From: Apteryx mantelli
Taxonomy: Eukaryota > Chordata > Aves > Apterygiformes > Apterygidae
Reading direction: 5' to 3'
NCBI RefSeq assembly: GCF_036417845.1
Contig: NC_090020.1
Coordinates: forward strand, 45,120,425-45,184,424
DNA length: 64,000 nt
Shown: positions 40,027 through 50,865 of the stretch, piece after piece
How positions within the stretch are numbered: position 1 is the stretch's first letter
Layout: the number at the start of each line of letters is the position of its first letter
Translations under genes and position numbers: made by a program
Notes under the pieces: generated by a model
Seen by the model: only the letters and a program-made list of their open reading frames with translations
Told to the model about the DNA's origin: nothing
Database searches by the model: none

Positions 40027-40393
40027 GTGAGTGCGGGGGCTCCGGGCCAGCGGCCGTAGCGGCAGCGCGGGGCTCGTCGCGCGCTTCCAACGGCCGCGGA
40101 AGGCCAGGCGCGAGCGCCGCGGGGGCGGCCTTTGGGGGCGACCGTTGGGGTGTTGGCCCGCTGCCTGCACCCCCCCGCGCCGCGCCGCGCGTCTGCTAAG
40201 GACAGCTCTTGCCGGCTGCCTCGCCCCTCCTGCTCCTCTCATCCAGAGCGAGCGTCGGGCTGGGGGAGTTTGTTTTGAGATTGATAGTTTCCACTTCAAA
40301 GTGAGTAGATGTCAGCGTGTTTAAATGAGTAATGCTTTTATTTAATTTAGTGTCCTGTTTTGATTTCTTTCTTTCTTTCTTTTTTTAAGGCAG
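40027..40393 (+). other. STARD4 intron 1
   Basis: It begins GTGAGT and ends in a pyrimidine-rich TTTCTTTCTTTCTTTTTTT run followed by AAGGCAG. I place the acceptor after CAG at 40393, and AAG at 40389 is a competing possibility. The choice affects only the 5' UTR because the ATG is at 40405. Confidence 0.55.
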
Positions 40394-40404
40394 GAGGAGA
40401 AAAA

Positions 40405-40509
40405 ATGGATCTCCTGCCAGATTCAGCACCCCTGGCTACAAAACTGCAGAACACTCTGATTCAGTACCACAGCATCGGAGACAGCGAATGGCGGATTGCT
40501 AAGAAAACT
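40405..40509 (+). CDS. STARD4: STARD4 coding exon 1 (gene exon 2)
   Basis: Encodes residues 1-35, from [18 protein letters not shown] through WRIAKKT, followed by donor GTAAGT at 40510, phase 0. This is the N-terminal helix of the START fold and the least conserved part of the protein in its first ten residues. Confidence 0.95.
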
Positions 40510-43500
40510 GTAAGTGATCTAGGTGGAGTTTCTTGCCTGTGACACGATTTGTTGTGTCAAGCAAGTGGTAGGTCACTTAGGGGAAAAAAATTATGCTGTA
40601 TAACACAAATGTCAAACATCTGGCAAATTCTTACAGGACTTTCAGGTGAAACAACCATTCTAGGATAGTACAGCTTTAGATAACAGTGAGTTTTTCCTCT
40701 CTTTGCAGACATACTCTGTCATTCTTCATACCAATTTTCAGGAAAGTGTCTCATGGTGGAATCCTACCTATGTAGGGTTATGGGCTTTCTTTGAAACAAA
40801 ATTTGAAATACTGTTAGTGCTAGTAGTGTTGCGAGGTGCTCACTTGTACTTTCTAACTATCAGTCACAAACTTCAGGTAGGGTCTGACAGCCTCCGAAAT
40901 CTCATTTGTCTGTGATGCCTGAACCCATCATGCTCTGTCTCTGATGTTCTTAAAAAGTAAGATCATTCTCAGTTCTTTCTCTCACATCTCTTCATATGTT
41001 TCTATTGCCTTCAAGCTACAGCAGCATATCAGAGCCCCCACATTATCAAAAGTTTCTTCCCATCAAAGCAGAAGGCAGTCCCTGCTTTCCCCAAGCAGTT
41101 TGTCATACCCTTCTTTTTAGCTGCTTGACATTTGAGAGTCCCACTCCATCAAGCTAAATAAACTTCCCAGATGCCTCAGTCGTAGACTGAGTGAATACTT
41201 TTTAGTTCTGTCTGGCACAGGAAGTAGAAATGAATTTTGGCTTTTGTATCTCAGTGTGGTAAGGTGATAGAACTAGTGTAGTAAATTTGTATCTTTGCCC
41301 TTTTGTTACAATGCTTTTGGAGAGCCTTGTATTTGTGAGTACACATTGATAAGGCAGGGTCAAATTTTCCAAATGTAACTCAATTATCTCCAGAAGTAAC
41401 AAATTTCATTTCTTGAAAGGGAGAAACAGAGCACCCAAGTCTTTTACTCTTGCAAAACACCTACCTCAACCCTGCTTTCCTAAATGATAAGTCTCATACC
41501 CTTATTTTCCTTTAGAAAGTTACCTGAATCTCACTGTTCAGATCACCTTAATCCCCATATTTTACTCCTGTAAAGTCCCAGTTGGACTTCCTTCCTTCCT
41601 TTTGTTTTGGTATTTTGCCAGGTAAAAGAAATTCAGAGTTTTAGCTATCTGCAAGGAAGATTCCTGAGGGGCATTTTATTGAGGGGGAAGATGCTTTCCT
41701 CCTCACTATGTTTAACAGTTCAGGATGTAGTCCTTACAGTACTGTTCTTTAGGGTGTTTGGGTCTTAGTGTTTACATATTCATGATACCAAATAAAGAAA
41801 ATCCCAGAGGGCACTTTTATAACACCTAAATATACAGATTTTATACCACGGTTCCATTTTATAGTTAGATAAAAACAAGGGATACCATTTCTTTATTTCC
41901 TATGGCAAACTCTAAAATGAATAGACCACTGCTTGCAGGATGTTTCTAGTCAGGCATCTAGGAGAGAGGGATAACTTAAGCTTCCTTTTCAGCCACTGTC
42001 AGCACCTCCTGCCACACATGTGCTTGGTCATGTGCTACAGAAGTGCAAACATAAGTTGCCTGGTCTTCCTGTCTGAGTAGTGTCCAGACAATGACTTTCC
42101 AGTCATCTTTTATTTGGAAGGCTTTGTGTAATAATGTGATTCCATTATACTCTGTGCATTCCTAGTAAACTGGCTTAGCCTGCCAAGTGCTATTTTTGGA
42201 GAGGCTTCTAGAATTTGATACTGAGAAAGTCACTTGAGTGATTTTTGGAAAGAATGGAAGATTGTCAGTAAAAGATGCCTGAAACATCTGCTTCTGTTCT
42301 TAAGAAAAATGTACAAAAGTTCCTAGATATTAGGTCTGTGACCACTTTGGGATATACTGCTAAAGTTATTAATGGTAAAGTCTTTTGTTCTTCAGAAAAA
42401 TGTGATGTTTTCTGGACATCTTAGAATTGTCTGTGAATAACAGTTAATACCATAACTTCCATTCTTTTTCAGAAAGATGCTACTGTGTGGCGTAAACCAT
42501 CAGAAGAATTCAATGGATACCTGTAAGTTTGCCTTCAGACCAGATACATATTTTTATGGTTCCACAAATGTGCTTTAGAGAATTTAGGATGTGAAGAAGC
42601 TAGGTCGATCATCTAATGTACCTCTTTGCTGTGCAAAGGCCTGTACCATTTCTTTTTAGTTTTATAACTAAATGCTTTAGTCTTACATATTGTCTGAAAT
42701 AACTAAAAGCGAACACTGTGGAACAGACCGCAAAACTCCCATTGGCTTAAGTTGGCAACATCATATTCCCAGACTTTTTAGAAAGATGATCTGTAAACCA
42801 CAGAATCAAGTCCAGGTTCAGTAGCTCCCAGGTATTACTGAGTGACAGCCCACCTCTTATGGTACTTGCACTGTCACAGTGACTGTGCAACGACAATAGA
42901 GTAAGACATCAAGCACATAATTGTGGGAAAGATGTGTGCCATAGAGGCCCTTCCTTTGTGACTCTCTGTGATTGGGTTCTATAGGTATCTGTAAGTTTAG
43001 ATGGAGGAATAGTAACTAGAAAACAGCAGGCTGAAGGAAGGAAAAATATTGTGAAAACACAGTGTTTGAAAGCATCTCTAGGACTGATATGCTCTGGGGA
43101 CTACAAGGCCTGTTGAATCTGCAAGAACTGTTAAGCCCAGGCACCAAGTCTGCTGAATCCGTACGGAGCCATCAGTGCACACTGGCATCAACAACAGGTT
43201 GTGTAACTTAAACCACAGCCAAGAGGGCAGTGGCTTCTATCTACAGATGAAGACTGCAGGGTTATATATACACCTGGTGAAATAAAGGATCTTTTGAGGG
43301 ACTTCCCAAACACCTGCCTAGAAACCACTGACATGTTAATGTGCCCCTCCACTTCTGAGCATGTGGCTGGGGTTGGCCTCACTACTTTTGCTCCAACCAT
43401 GTAACTGTGAGTGAAAGTGGGTGAACCATGTGAGTGAATAAATGAATAATTACCTGCTGGTAATAATAACAGCATAATGCATAAGAAATGTTTTGAAAAT

Positions 43501-46364
43501 AATGATTTTGATCTATTTTTCCCTCTTGAGGAACATGAGGTCAGGCAACTCAAATAAGCAAAAAGTCTAGTGTCTAATAACTTACACCAAATTATCTTCT
43601 ATGTTGTTCTAATAGGTCACCAAAGCATAATTTAGTTTCTTATTGTCTTGGTTTTACTACTGTTGTTTCTACTTTGTGAATATTCTTTTTCCCCCACATA
43701 TCCCTTCACTCTTTTCTGTTTGCTTTTAGTTTCACTTTTCCCTGGAGGACTCCCTTACTTCCCCTGAGAGAGCAACAAAATGAAAAGTTGTTTTAGAAAT
43801 AAACATGATGATTTTTATCTGAGGAAAGAATTTGCAGTTTGAGAAATACAGGTGCAGCTTAAGCACAAAATTTCTCAGAATACTGTTTATTGCGGTGGAA
43901 AGGAATAGATACAACAGTAGGTCTTTTTCCATACTGCTTTTCTGATAAAATTGTATGCTGATTACAACCCCAGGTAGCAAGGTATTACAGTAAGCATGCT
44001 GTTGCAAACTAATAGAATGCTTGGAAAGAATTTCTCACTTTTAAATGTAAACATGTTTCTCTAGCTACAAAGCTCAAGGAGTGGTGGAAGATGTTACTAA
44101 CAGAATAGTGGATCATATTCGCCCTGGACCTTATAGGCTAGACTGGGACAGCTTAATGACTACAATGGACATCATAGAAACATTTGAAGAGGTAAAGATT
44201 TGATTAAATTCATCAAGAAAATGTGTGTAGGTGCCTGTGTGAATTCAACAGTGCATCAGAGCAGTTGTTCCAGCAAATAGTGATATTAGCCTAAGGAGTC
44301 AGATCTTTTCTACATGTGCGTGTGATTTTTGTGCATACATGTTGTGGGTAAGCTCGGATGTGAGAGGGTTATCTTCACAGTCCTGTTCTGAAGCCTGAAG
44401 TTCAACTTTCCATCAGTGCTAGAAATGAGAATACTAAGGAAAATAAGGAAGTATGGAGTAAAACTAGGAAGGTCATGATTCTCTCAGATCTGGGAGCTCT
44501 GGAACCCTCTGAAAAAATGTGCATATAGAGAGAACTATAGTGTGGTATTTTATATCCCAAAGACTTTTCATACAGCTTGCTTTCTTCTGTTCCACAATGT
44601 GCATAATTGTAGGTGTTAAAATTCCACAGATACTTTTACAGAAACTACAGCCTCTCTCTATTCCCAAAAGTCTGACTTCAATATGCGGCAGGGTTTTGTG
44701 CTGGAAGCCAGAATAGTTCATACTGAGGGGCAGGACTTGCAAAAGAAAGGTAGGTTTGAAGCTGATTATGTGCCAGCTGGTAGCTTTATTTTGGTTACTG
44801 GGGACATTCAGTACAGAATTTCAAAAGCCTATGGGCTTCTGGCTTAAACACTGATTAATCATCTTTTGCTCTGGCTCTTAAGAAAGAATTATATGGCAAA
44901 GGTTTTTTGCTAATTATTTACAAAAACAAATTTTTGTGATTTAGTAATATTTACAGAAACCCTAAATGTCTCTTAAGAATGCCTTTCTGAAGACTTGTTT
45001 GCATTCTGTTTTGTTATCCACTTTGTGGATTATAAGTGCTTTACAGAGGCTCCTAGTACTGAGAGTGGCCTTCTGGGGTTTATTCCTGGTACTTTCAGAC
45101 TTTCTAAGTAGTAGGTAAGCCACATAAAAGCCACATGGCTTTTAGTTCCCAGTCCTTGACTTACAGTTCTCCATTTTAATCACTGTGGTTTAAAGGTGCC
45201 AGATATTCTCAGCTCCTGCAGCTCTCAGTTGCAGACTGCAAGTCCTTGCAAACTTTCAGCATTTAGACTAGAAAATGACACCTTCATTCAGATCTCACTG
45301 GAGTTGCCTGCACAGTGTGTAGTTGAGGACAGAGGCTGCCAGTGGAGGAGGGGGCCTTTGTGGAAAAGACCAGCTGCATACAAGCATAAATTTCCTTTTC
45401 GTTGTACTTAGATCTTTTTGTTTTCCTATCCTCTTCATTGTGTCACTCAACAAGAACTGCTGTGTGATGCGCTACACCACTGCAGGCCAGCTCTGGAACA
45501 TCATAGCACCAAGAGAGTTTGTTGATTTCTCTTACACTACAAGCTATGAGGATGGGCTTCTAACATGTGGTAAGGCACCACTCAGCTCTGCTTATTTCTT
45601 ATTTTGCCACAGCTGCTTGGCTTGAGATATGATTCTAGTTAAGTTTAGTTCTGTACTTCTTTTATACCTAAGCATTCAAAAACTGCATAAAACAATTTCC
45701 AATAAGTATTTCAAAGGTATTTGAACATTTTACAGATTTAAAGCAGTGTGCAAATACCAGCTTATCCATGAGCCATCCCTGTGTATTAAAGCTCCATTTT
45801 CACCAACTGTAGGACAGGAGTGGTAGAGACAAGTTGAGTGGTCTGCTCCAGCTCACACAGCAGATTGGGTGAGATAACAATTCACTAGTAAATGAGAGGA
45901 ATATCTTTTTAATGTCATAATTTCTGATTATCAAGTTCTCTTCATCTGTGAGGGAGTTTGAATGAAGAATAGACAACTTTCATGCATGAAAGTACCCCCC
46001 AAAATTTGTGTGTCTATCACTACTACTGAATTCCCCAAGCAGAAACTTGAGCTTTTTAAATTTACTGTGCCTTTATTTTTCATCTGTCTCAAATTCATTT
46101 GCTTTTTGTTTGTTTTGTTTTTGTTTTCCCTCAATAGGTATAAGCCTAGACTATGGAGAAATGAGACCTAATTTTGTCCGTGGATTCAATCACCCTTGTG
46201 GTTGGTTCTGCATCCCACTTAAGGACTACTCTAGCCACAGTCTTTTGACAGGTTATATACAGACTGAACTGCGAGGGATGCTGCCACAATCTGCAGTAGA
46301 CACTGCCATGGCTAGTACCCTGACTAATTTCTACTCTGACCTTAAAAAGGCACTGAAAACATAG
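40405..46364 (+). CDS. STARD4: StAR-related lipid transfer protein 4 (spliced)
   Basis: Small soluble START-domain protein that carries cholesterol between membranes in the cytosol (for example plasma membrane, ER and endocytic recycling compartment) and supports cholesterol esterification; these roles are known from mammals. Coding exons 40405-40509, 42473-42522, 44065-44191, 45455-45569 and 46138-46364 join to 207 codons plus TAG. All introns are GT-AG and phases agree (0, 2, 2, 1). The protein is almost entirely one START domain: N-terminal helix with LIQYHSI (about residues 18-24), [19 protein letters not shown] (40-58), [50 protein letters not shown], then the C-terminal helix [15 protein letters not shown] (184-198). 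Mammalian STARD4 is about 205 residues and nearly collinear. No signal peptide or membrane segment is visible, as expected. The ATG has A at -3 and G at +4. Human STARD4 is SREBP-2 induced, and SRE-like and CCAAT sites lie upstream here. I see no breaks, so the gene looks functional. Confidence 0.97.
40510..42472 (+). other. STARD4 intron 2
   Basis: 1,963 bp from GTAAGT to the acceptor TTCTTTTTCAG. It contains the possible cassette exon at 40709-40876, described separately. No other gene or named repeat was seen. Confidence 0.9.
40709..40876 (+). other. Possible in-frame cassette exon in STARD4 intron 2
   Basis: A strong acceptor (TTTTTCCTCTCTTTGCAG ending at 40708) and a good donor (CAG then GTAGGG from 40877) bracket 168 nt, exactly 56 codons. 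These are open in the phase 0 frame that both neighbouring exons require. The encoded insert is aromatic and hydrophobic (it includes [16 protein letters not shown] and [10 protein letters not shown]) and would enter between residues 35 and 36. I know of no such exon in human STARD4. It may be a pseudoexon that is never used. Confidence 0.2.
42473..42522 (+). CDS. STARD4: STARD4 coding exon 2 (gene exon 3)
   Basis: A 50-bp exon encoding [16 protein letters not shown] plus the first two bases of Leu52. Acceptor TTCTTTTTCAG, donor GTAAGT at 42523. Its length is not a multiple of three, so skipping it would shift the frame. Confidence 0.96.
42523..44064 (+). other. STARD4 intron 3
   Basis: 1,542 bp, GTAAGT to TTTCTCTAG. 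Unique-looking sequence. A minus-strand 121-codon frame (43188-43553) has no recognisable features. Confidence 0.9.
44065..44191 (+). CDS. STARD4: STARD4 coding exon 3 (gene exon 4)
   Basis: Completes Leu52 and encodes residues 53-94 ([18 protein letters not shown], then [18 protein letters not shown], ending FEE). Acceptor TCTCTAG, donor GTAAAG at 44192. The [13 protein letters not shown] block is one of the most conserved segments of STARD4. Confidence 0.97.
44192..45454 (+). other. STARD4 intron 4
   Basis: 1,263 bp from GTAAAG to a pyrimidine-rich TTTTTCCTATCCTCTTC stretch and an AAG acceptor. The frame upstream of the next exon stays open for about 130 nt, so intron retention would not stop at once, but nothing else supports a coding extension. 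Confidence 0.88.
45455..45569 (+). CDS. STARD4: STARD4 coding exon 4 (gene exon 5)
   Basis: Encodes residues 95-132 ([27 protein letters not shown], then DGLLTC) plus the first base of Gly133. Acceptor CAACAAG, donor GTAAGG at 45570. This covers the central beta strands that line the sterol cavity in START proteins. Confidence 0.97.
45570..46137 (+). other. STARD4 intron 5
   Basis: 568 bp, GTAAGG to a T-rich tract (TTGTTTGTTTTGTTTTTG) and AATAG. No other content was recognised. Confidence 0.9.
46138..46364 (+). CDS. STARD4: STARD4 terminal coding exon (gene exon 6)
   Basis: Completes Gly133 and encodes residues 134-207: [42 protein letters not shown], and the C-terminal helix ending KKALKT, with TAG at 46362-46364. 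The C-terminal helix closes over the sterol pocket in START structures. The end is about two residues longer than I recall for human STARD4. Confidence 0.97.
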
Positions 46365-47319
46365 TCAAACTGACTTAGAAGTCCATGCGTTTCTTGCAAT
46401 CAAATTACATTGTACAGGTTAGCGTAGGTTAGCTACTCAGTTCAGAGGCAAGTAACATTGTTCCTGAATGATACCTGAAGCTTTGTGTAGAGAGTTCCAA
46501 ACAACTTTACCAAGTACTTTTTGATCTGATACCTAGCTGGACTGCATGCATTCCCAATTCACAGCACAAGATTTTGTTTCCTGCTCAGCGCTCTATAGCT
46601 GTGCCAGGTATAGTCTGAACATATAAACCCTCTGCTTCCTAGGAGGATAACAAAAGATGTGAGCCTGGGCTTGATAAATGCAGCATGAAGTCAGCTCTCA
46701 CCAACAGTACTGAGAGTGGAAACTGCTCAGGATTTTCAGTGGGTGCAGGTCACTGTGCAGGCAGCATCTCATTGAATATGTAATTTTATAATCTATATTT
46801 TTTTATCTTTACTTTAGATTTTTGAGCTATATAGTATGTGCAGGCACATCTGTAATTTCTGTACATTTTAGTTTATTGCTCTGTAAAAATTCCTGGTTTT
46901 AACAATCTGCTTTGATTTACCATATGGATGTTATAGCTGAATTTCAAGTGATACTATTCGTTAGAAAGCTATTTGCTTATGTTAGCAAAAGTAAGTATTC
47001 ATTATTGGCATTTCTTCGGTGTTGCAACTGTAACTTAATTGTTGTATGCAGCAGTCTCAGTGCGTAGATAATGAAATGCCCTTACAGTTGATCCAAAGCT
47101 CATGTAAGTCCTCAGGTGTCTTCCCATAGTTTTCAGTGGGCTTTTAATCACAGGCTTAATCATCAAAATACCAAACCTCCCGCAGTTCCTCTGTTTTACT
47201 CTGCACTTCTAAATAGTTTTTACTTAGATTTGCATGCAATTGTGTTTCCAGTTTATTTTTTGCCTTTCTTAACAGAAAAAAACCTGAAGTTACTGAAACT
47301 ACAGCCAGGTCCACTAGCT

Positions 47320-47421
47320 TGCTTCAGCACAGGCAGCAGTGTAGCCAGAACAGCACCGACTTGCTGCATACCTGGATGGGTAGCCAGGCCCAGCCACCTC
47401 AAGTGTGCCTGTGCTGAAGCA
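47320..47421 (+). other. Perfect 16-bp inverted repeat in 3' UTR
   Basis: TGCTTCAGCACAGGCA at 47320-47335 is perfectly complementary to TGCCTGTGCTGAAGCA at 47406-47421, enclosing a 70-nt loop. A smaller stem (CCTGG 47371-47375 with CCAGG 47384-47388) can form inside the loop. It would give a stable RNA hairpin in the STARD4 mRNA, and its function is unknown. Confidence 0.7.
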
Positions 47422-50400
47422 GCATACTAGGGAGTTCTGTGGCAGTACCAAGACTGATATTTGCAATAGGTGAAATAAGCATTTTAAAACATGAGCAGCT
47501 GAAGGCCGAAAACACAAGCTGCAGAGTTGCTCAAAGCCATTGGAAATTGAAGGGTCATACTTTTAAGGATATTTAGCCACCTAATGACACTGATAGGTAC
47601 ATAGTGGAGGGATTCAAAAGCTTACTGTCTACACTTCTAGGAAGCTGAATTCTCTTTAAAACCTTGTCTTGAGAGTTTAATGTTTGTATGCCTCATTTGC
47701 TCAAGAGGAGGCTGTAATTATCCCTGTGTTTTACCAGTGCTAATAGAGACAAGCTTAGCTGCATAGCAGGTTAGGGAAAATACCTTGGAGCCCTAATGTT
47801 TCAGGGGCGCGTTGTATACATTCATTCCTAAGGGACAATAGCAAGCTGTGTTTACTTCGGTGGTTTATTCATATGTCCAGAAAGCATAAGGAACTCTTTG
47901 GATCTTAGTGCTCATAATATTTATTTATGAATGCAAACTTTCACAATCCAGGAACTGGTAGAAGACTATCTGAAAAACGCATTTGGATGAAATTATTTTG
48001 AATTGCAACTTTGCCCTCTTCTTACAGGGCTTTCAGAGAGCCTTGTATCCTCCCTTACCCTCCCCCATCTACCCAGCTTTCGGGAGCAGACATGGATTAG
48101 GCAAGGTCAGATAAAGTTATTTCCCTGCAATATTGGCTCTTTGAACACTGGCCACAGTAGCTGAACTCTGAACAGTAGGGACTTCTGTGTCATTGTTTGA
48201 GCAGAGAGGTAGGGAGGGCGGGGGTAGGATATTATATATTAGCGAGAGCTTTTCCAGTTTGCTTCACCTACTAAAGCATTTAGTACTGCACTAAAGAATT
48301 TAGCTTAAGACACTTTAAAGACAGTGGCATCAAACTCACTTCTGTGTCTTCCTAGGCAGAAAATGTTACCTCCCTATTGGGTTTGCATATTCTACAGTTG
48401 CCTTTAAATTCCTTAGTTACTCTCCCAGTTTTTCCCTATCATCTTCCCCATTTTCCTCCCAGTGTTGGGAATTCACAGGCTGATCTTTTACTACCATTTA
48501 CACTGAAGAATGAACATCAGCAGACAGGCTTTTCCTAAATGCTAGGATCCACTCCTTTCTAGTAGTGAGTGGTACTGGTACAGAGGCAAGTATGAAAGTC
48601 CTGGCAGTACTGCTCCATAGGATGAGACTGACATGATTAGAGAGGAAGCTGTGTGAAGTGTACCCTATTGATTCCTCCCAATTAAAAGACTAAAAGTGTA
48701 GTGAAGGTGAATATTCATGGCTCCTTTTTTTAAGGCTGCTGTCTTACTAATTGAGGCAGTTGCGATATAGATGTACGTATATAGAAAAGTTCTATTGCTC
48801 CATGAAGAGCACAGTTTAAATCTCACATAGAGACATTTCAGTGCTAGAGAAGCAGATCAAAAGGAGCACAAGACACTTTTACAGGAGGATGTTTATATGG
48901 TGCTAGGCACTGCAAAAAAGTTTTAAGAAGTCCCTGTTCCAAATGGCCAACATAAGGGCCTGATCTAACTCCTCAAAGTATCTAGTCTTATTTAGTGTTC
49001 AGAGAAATGGCAAAGAAGATAAGCTGATGAATCACAGAGCAGCTGAAGAAAGACATGTGTTTAAATGGAAGAAAATTTGTAGCATATTTTATGTATGATG
49101 TTGTTTATAAGCATTTCTCCAAGCAGGTTTCCTTTTTAATCAGAATTGTTTTCAGTAACAGGCCTAGGGATGGAGAGATTTTGTGAATAAGGGCAAAGTT
49201 TCCAAAAAGCAAAGTAGGCCTCCTGTGTTGCATTGCAGTAATTTGTTCCTTAAACACCGATTAAACTGGCTTTGTATGTTTTAACAGACATACATACACT
49301 ATTGCCTCTGCCAATGAGTCTGAGCATTCAACTGAACAACAGAGCAGAGACTACAGGAGGCAGAGAACTGAGCCAGGTTGTTTTTTTTTTAATCAGAGAA
49401 AACATTGTGCAATTCTTCAGTTTTCAGATTAGGAGATATCAGAGAGAAGGTGCTAACAAGTTTTAAGGATTTATTTGGGGACATCTCACAGTTCTAAAAA
49501 TATTTCTAACTTATGAGTGTAATGATGACTGATAAAGTATGCCGATTATACTGCTGAAGCAATGCATAGCTGGTACCCACACAGTTGTTATGCCATGCAG
49601 CTCAGCTAAAGAGTAATACAGAATTATAATGAATATGTCCAATTTCATAGGATGTGTTATAGCTGTTTGAAACGAAAACTTATTTTCTTTTTATATAGCT
49701 AGGGATTGAGAGGACTGTTAAATCTTTAAACAAACAGAGCTATTCCTTTCATTCCAATTTCTACCAAAACCTCTCTTGCTAACCAGAATACCCTGAGAGC
49801 AAGGAAGCCATGAAACCAAGTGCTGATCCAACCAGGAACTCTTTCCCCACCTGGCATTGTTTTTCTCCCATGTTAGTGGGAAGTCCAGGAGCAGAAACAG
49901 CACAAACAGGAAGAGGATTGAGGGGAGAAAGTGCAGGAGCCTTTATTTTGCTTGTTACAAGGTAGCGGGGAGCAAAGTAAGTTACTTAACCTAGATTCCT
50001 GTCATACTCACAGTACTGAATTTGCACGAATTTGTGAGGTTTACCAGTACTTTTCATTGTCAGGGTGGGACACAAGCTGACTGCAGTACTTGAGTTTAAG
50101 AGTGTTTCAGATAAACTAGAATATAGGACAGCGTCATCTGAAAGCAGCTTCTGAATGAGGAGATGACAAACTTGGCACCCAAAAATAGCAGAGACCAGTT
50201 TTTGCTAGAGAGAGGGCATGTATATAGACACATCAGAATTATTTTTATATGATCGATAGTTTTTTTAAAAAAATATCTTTTATCATAGTCTAATCTTTGG
50301 CACTTTAACTAGGTCCTCTTTGTAGATGGGAGGGGTGCCTAAAGATGAGACAATTTCCATGTTTAGCTTCTTTTTCTCATCTAAAACCTCCAGCATTGAG

Positions 50401-50839
50401 TCTTGCCTGTAGCTGTGCTGCTTATTTTGCAAGCGCAGCAGATAGAGGTTGGTGCAATTGGGGGCAGTTCAACATACTCTACTACAGCCTGCTGAGAGGT
50501 AGAGCAGTGCTTTAGATATATACTCTGGGAAGAGCACAAGCTTTGATCCAAAACTTGATAAGTTTTTAATGCTTTTAACAGACTGAAATGTTAAGAGAGT
50601 GCATCATTCTTCCAGGAATCAGAAATAACCAAGAATGGAGATACTGAACCGTTTCGAAGGTGTGAGCTAGTGATTCAATCTACAAGGTTCACTGCTGGCC
50701 AAGTAGCCATAGTTCTATTGAAACCAGTCAAGTTGTGCCTATATTTAAAAAGTCAATGTTAATTTATCTTAACAGTGATTTTAACCGATTTTGTTCTGTG
50801 CTGAAGAAAATTGTATTTATATTTTGAATGTGATTACAG

Positions 50840-50845
50840 AATAAA
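50840..50845 (+). terminator. Polyadenylation signal AATAAA of STARD4
   Basis: First canonical AATAAA downstream of the STARD4 stop codon. A CA at about 50867 and a GTGTTGT stretch at 50877-50883 lie where a cleavage site and GU-rich element would be expected. Confidence 0.6.
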
Positions 50846-50865
50846 TTAAGACATGAACTCCAGCA

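Larger units (their letters stand above)
39430..40265. promoter_or_regulatory. CpG-island promoter of STARD4
   Basis: Very GC-rich DNA with dense CpGs, standing out sharply from AT-rich DNA on both sides and ending just before STARD4 exon 2. It has no obvious TATA box. GC boxes are seen at 39646-39654 (CCCCGCCCC), about 39800-39808 (TGGGCGGGG) and 39837-39844 (CCCGCCCC). CCAAT boxes lie at 39680-39684 (direct) and, inverted as ATTGG, at 39908-39912 and 39940-39944. This architecture fits a broadly expressed gene with dispersed start sites. The two ATTGG boxes, 32 bp apart and close to the first exon, are the best candidates for core-proximal NF-Y sites, and NF-Y commonly cooperates with SREBP. 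Confidence 0.9.
46365..50865 (+). other. STARD4 3' UTR (inferred)
   Basis: About 4.5 kb from the stop codon to the first canonical AATAAA I can find. AATAAA variants such as ATTAAA (about 48681 and 49260) could give shorter forms. The region holds no convincing ORF; the 104-codon frame at 47116-47430 has no features. A long 3' UTR is in keeping with mammalian STARD4. The extent is inferred from the signal alone. Confidence 0.6.

Noticed and set aside
39469-40299. 276-codon minus-strand ORF, the longest in the window
   Set aside because: It lies entirely in the CpG island, is made almost wholly of Arg, Pro, Ala and Gly as random GC-rich DNA would be, and overlaps the STARD4 promoter and first exon. 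There is no domain and no conserved motif.
39434-40324. Several + strand ORFs in the CpG island (39434-39760, 39909-40199, 40031-40324)
   Set aside because: The same composition effect. The STARD4 coding frame begins later at 40405 with a good start context and matches the family from its first helix.
42570-42660. Possible antisense CR1 3' end in STARD4 intron 3
   Set aside because: A short GATCATCTAATG-like similarity to the CR1 end was noticed, but the match is too brief and does not extend.
45323-45625. ORF running from intron 4 through STARD4 exon 5
   Set aside because: The upstream part is intronic sequence that happens to be open. The exon boundary at 45455 is fixed by the conserved residues and matching phases.
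46008-46364. ORF starting in intron 5 and ending at the STARD4 stop
   Set aside because: Only the part from 46138 is coding. The upstream part is the T-rich polypyrimidine tract read in frame (Phe/Leu/Cys-rich).
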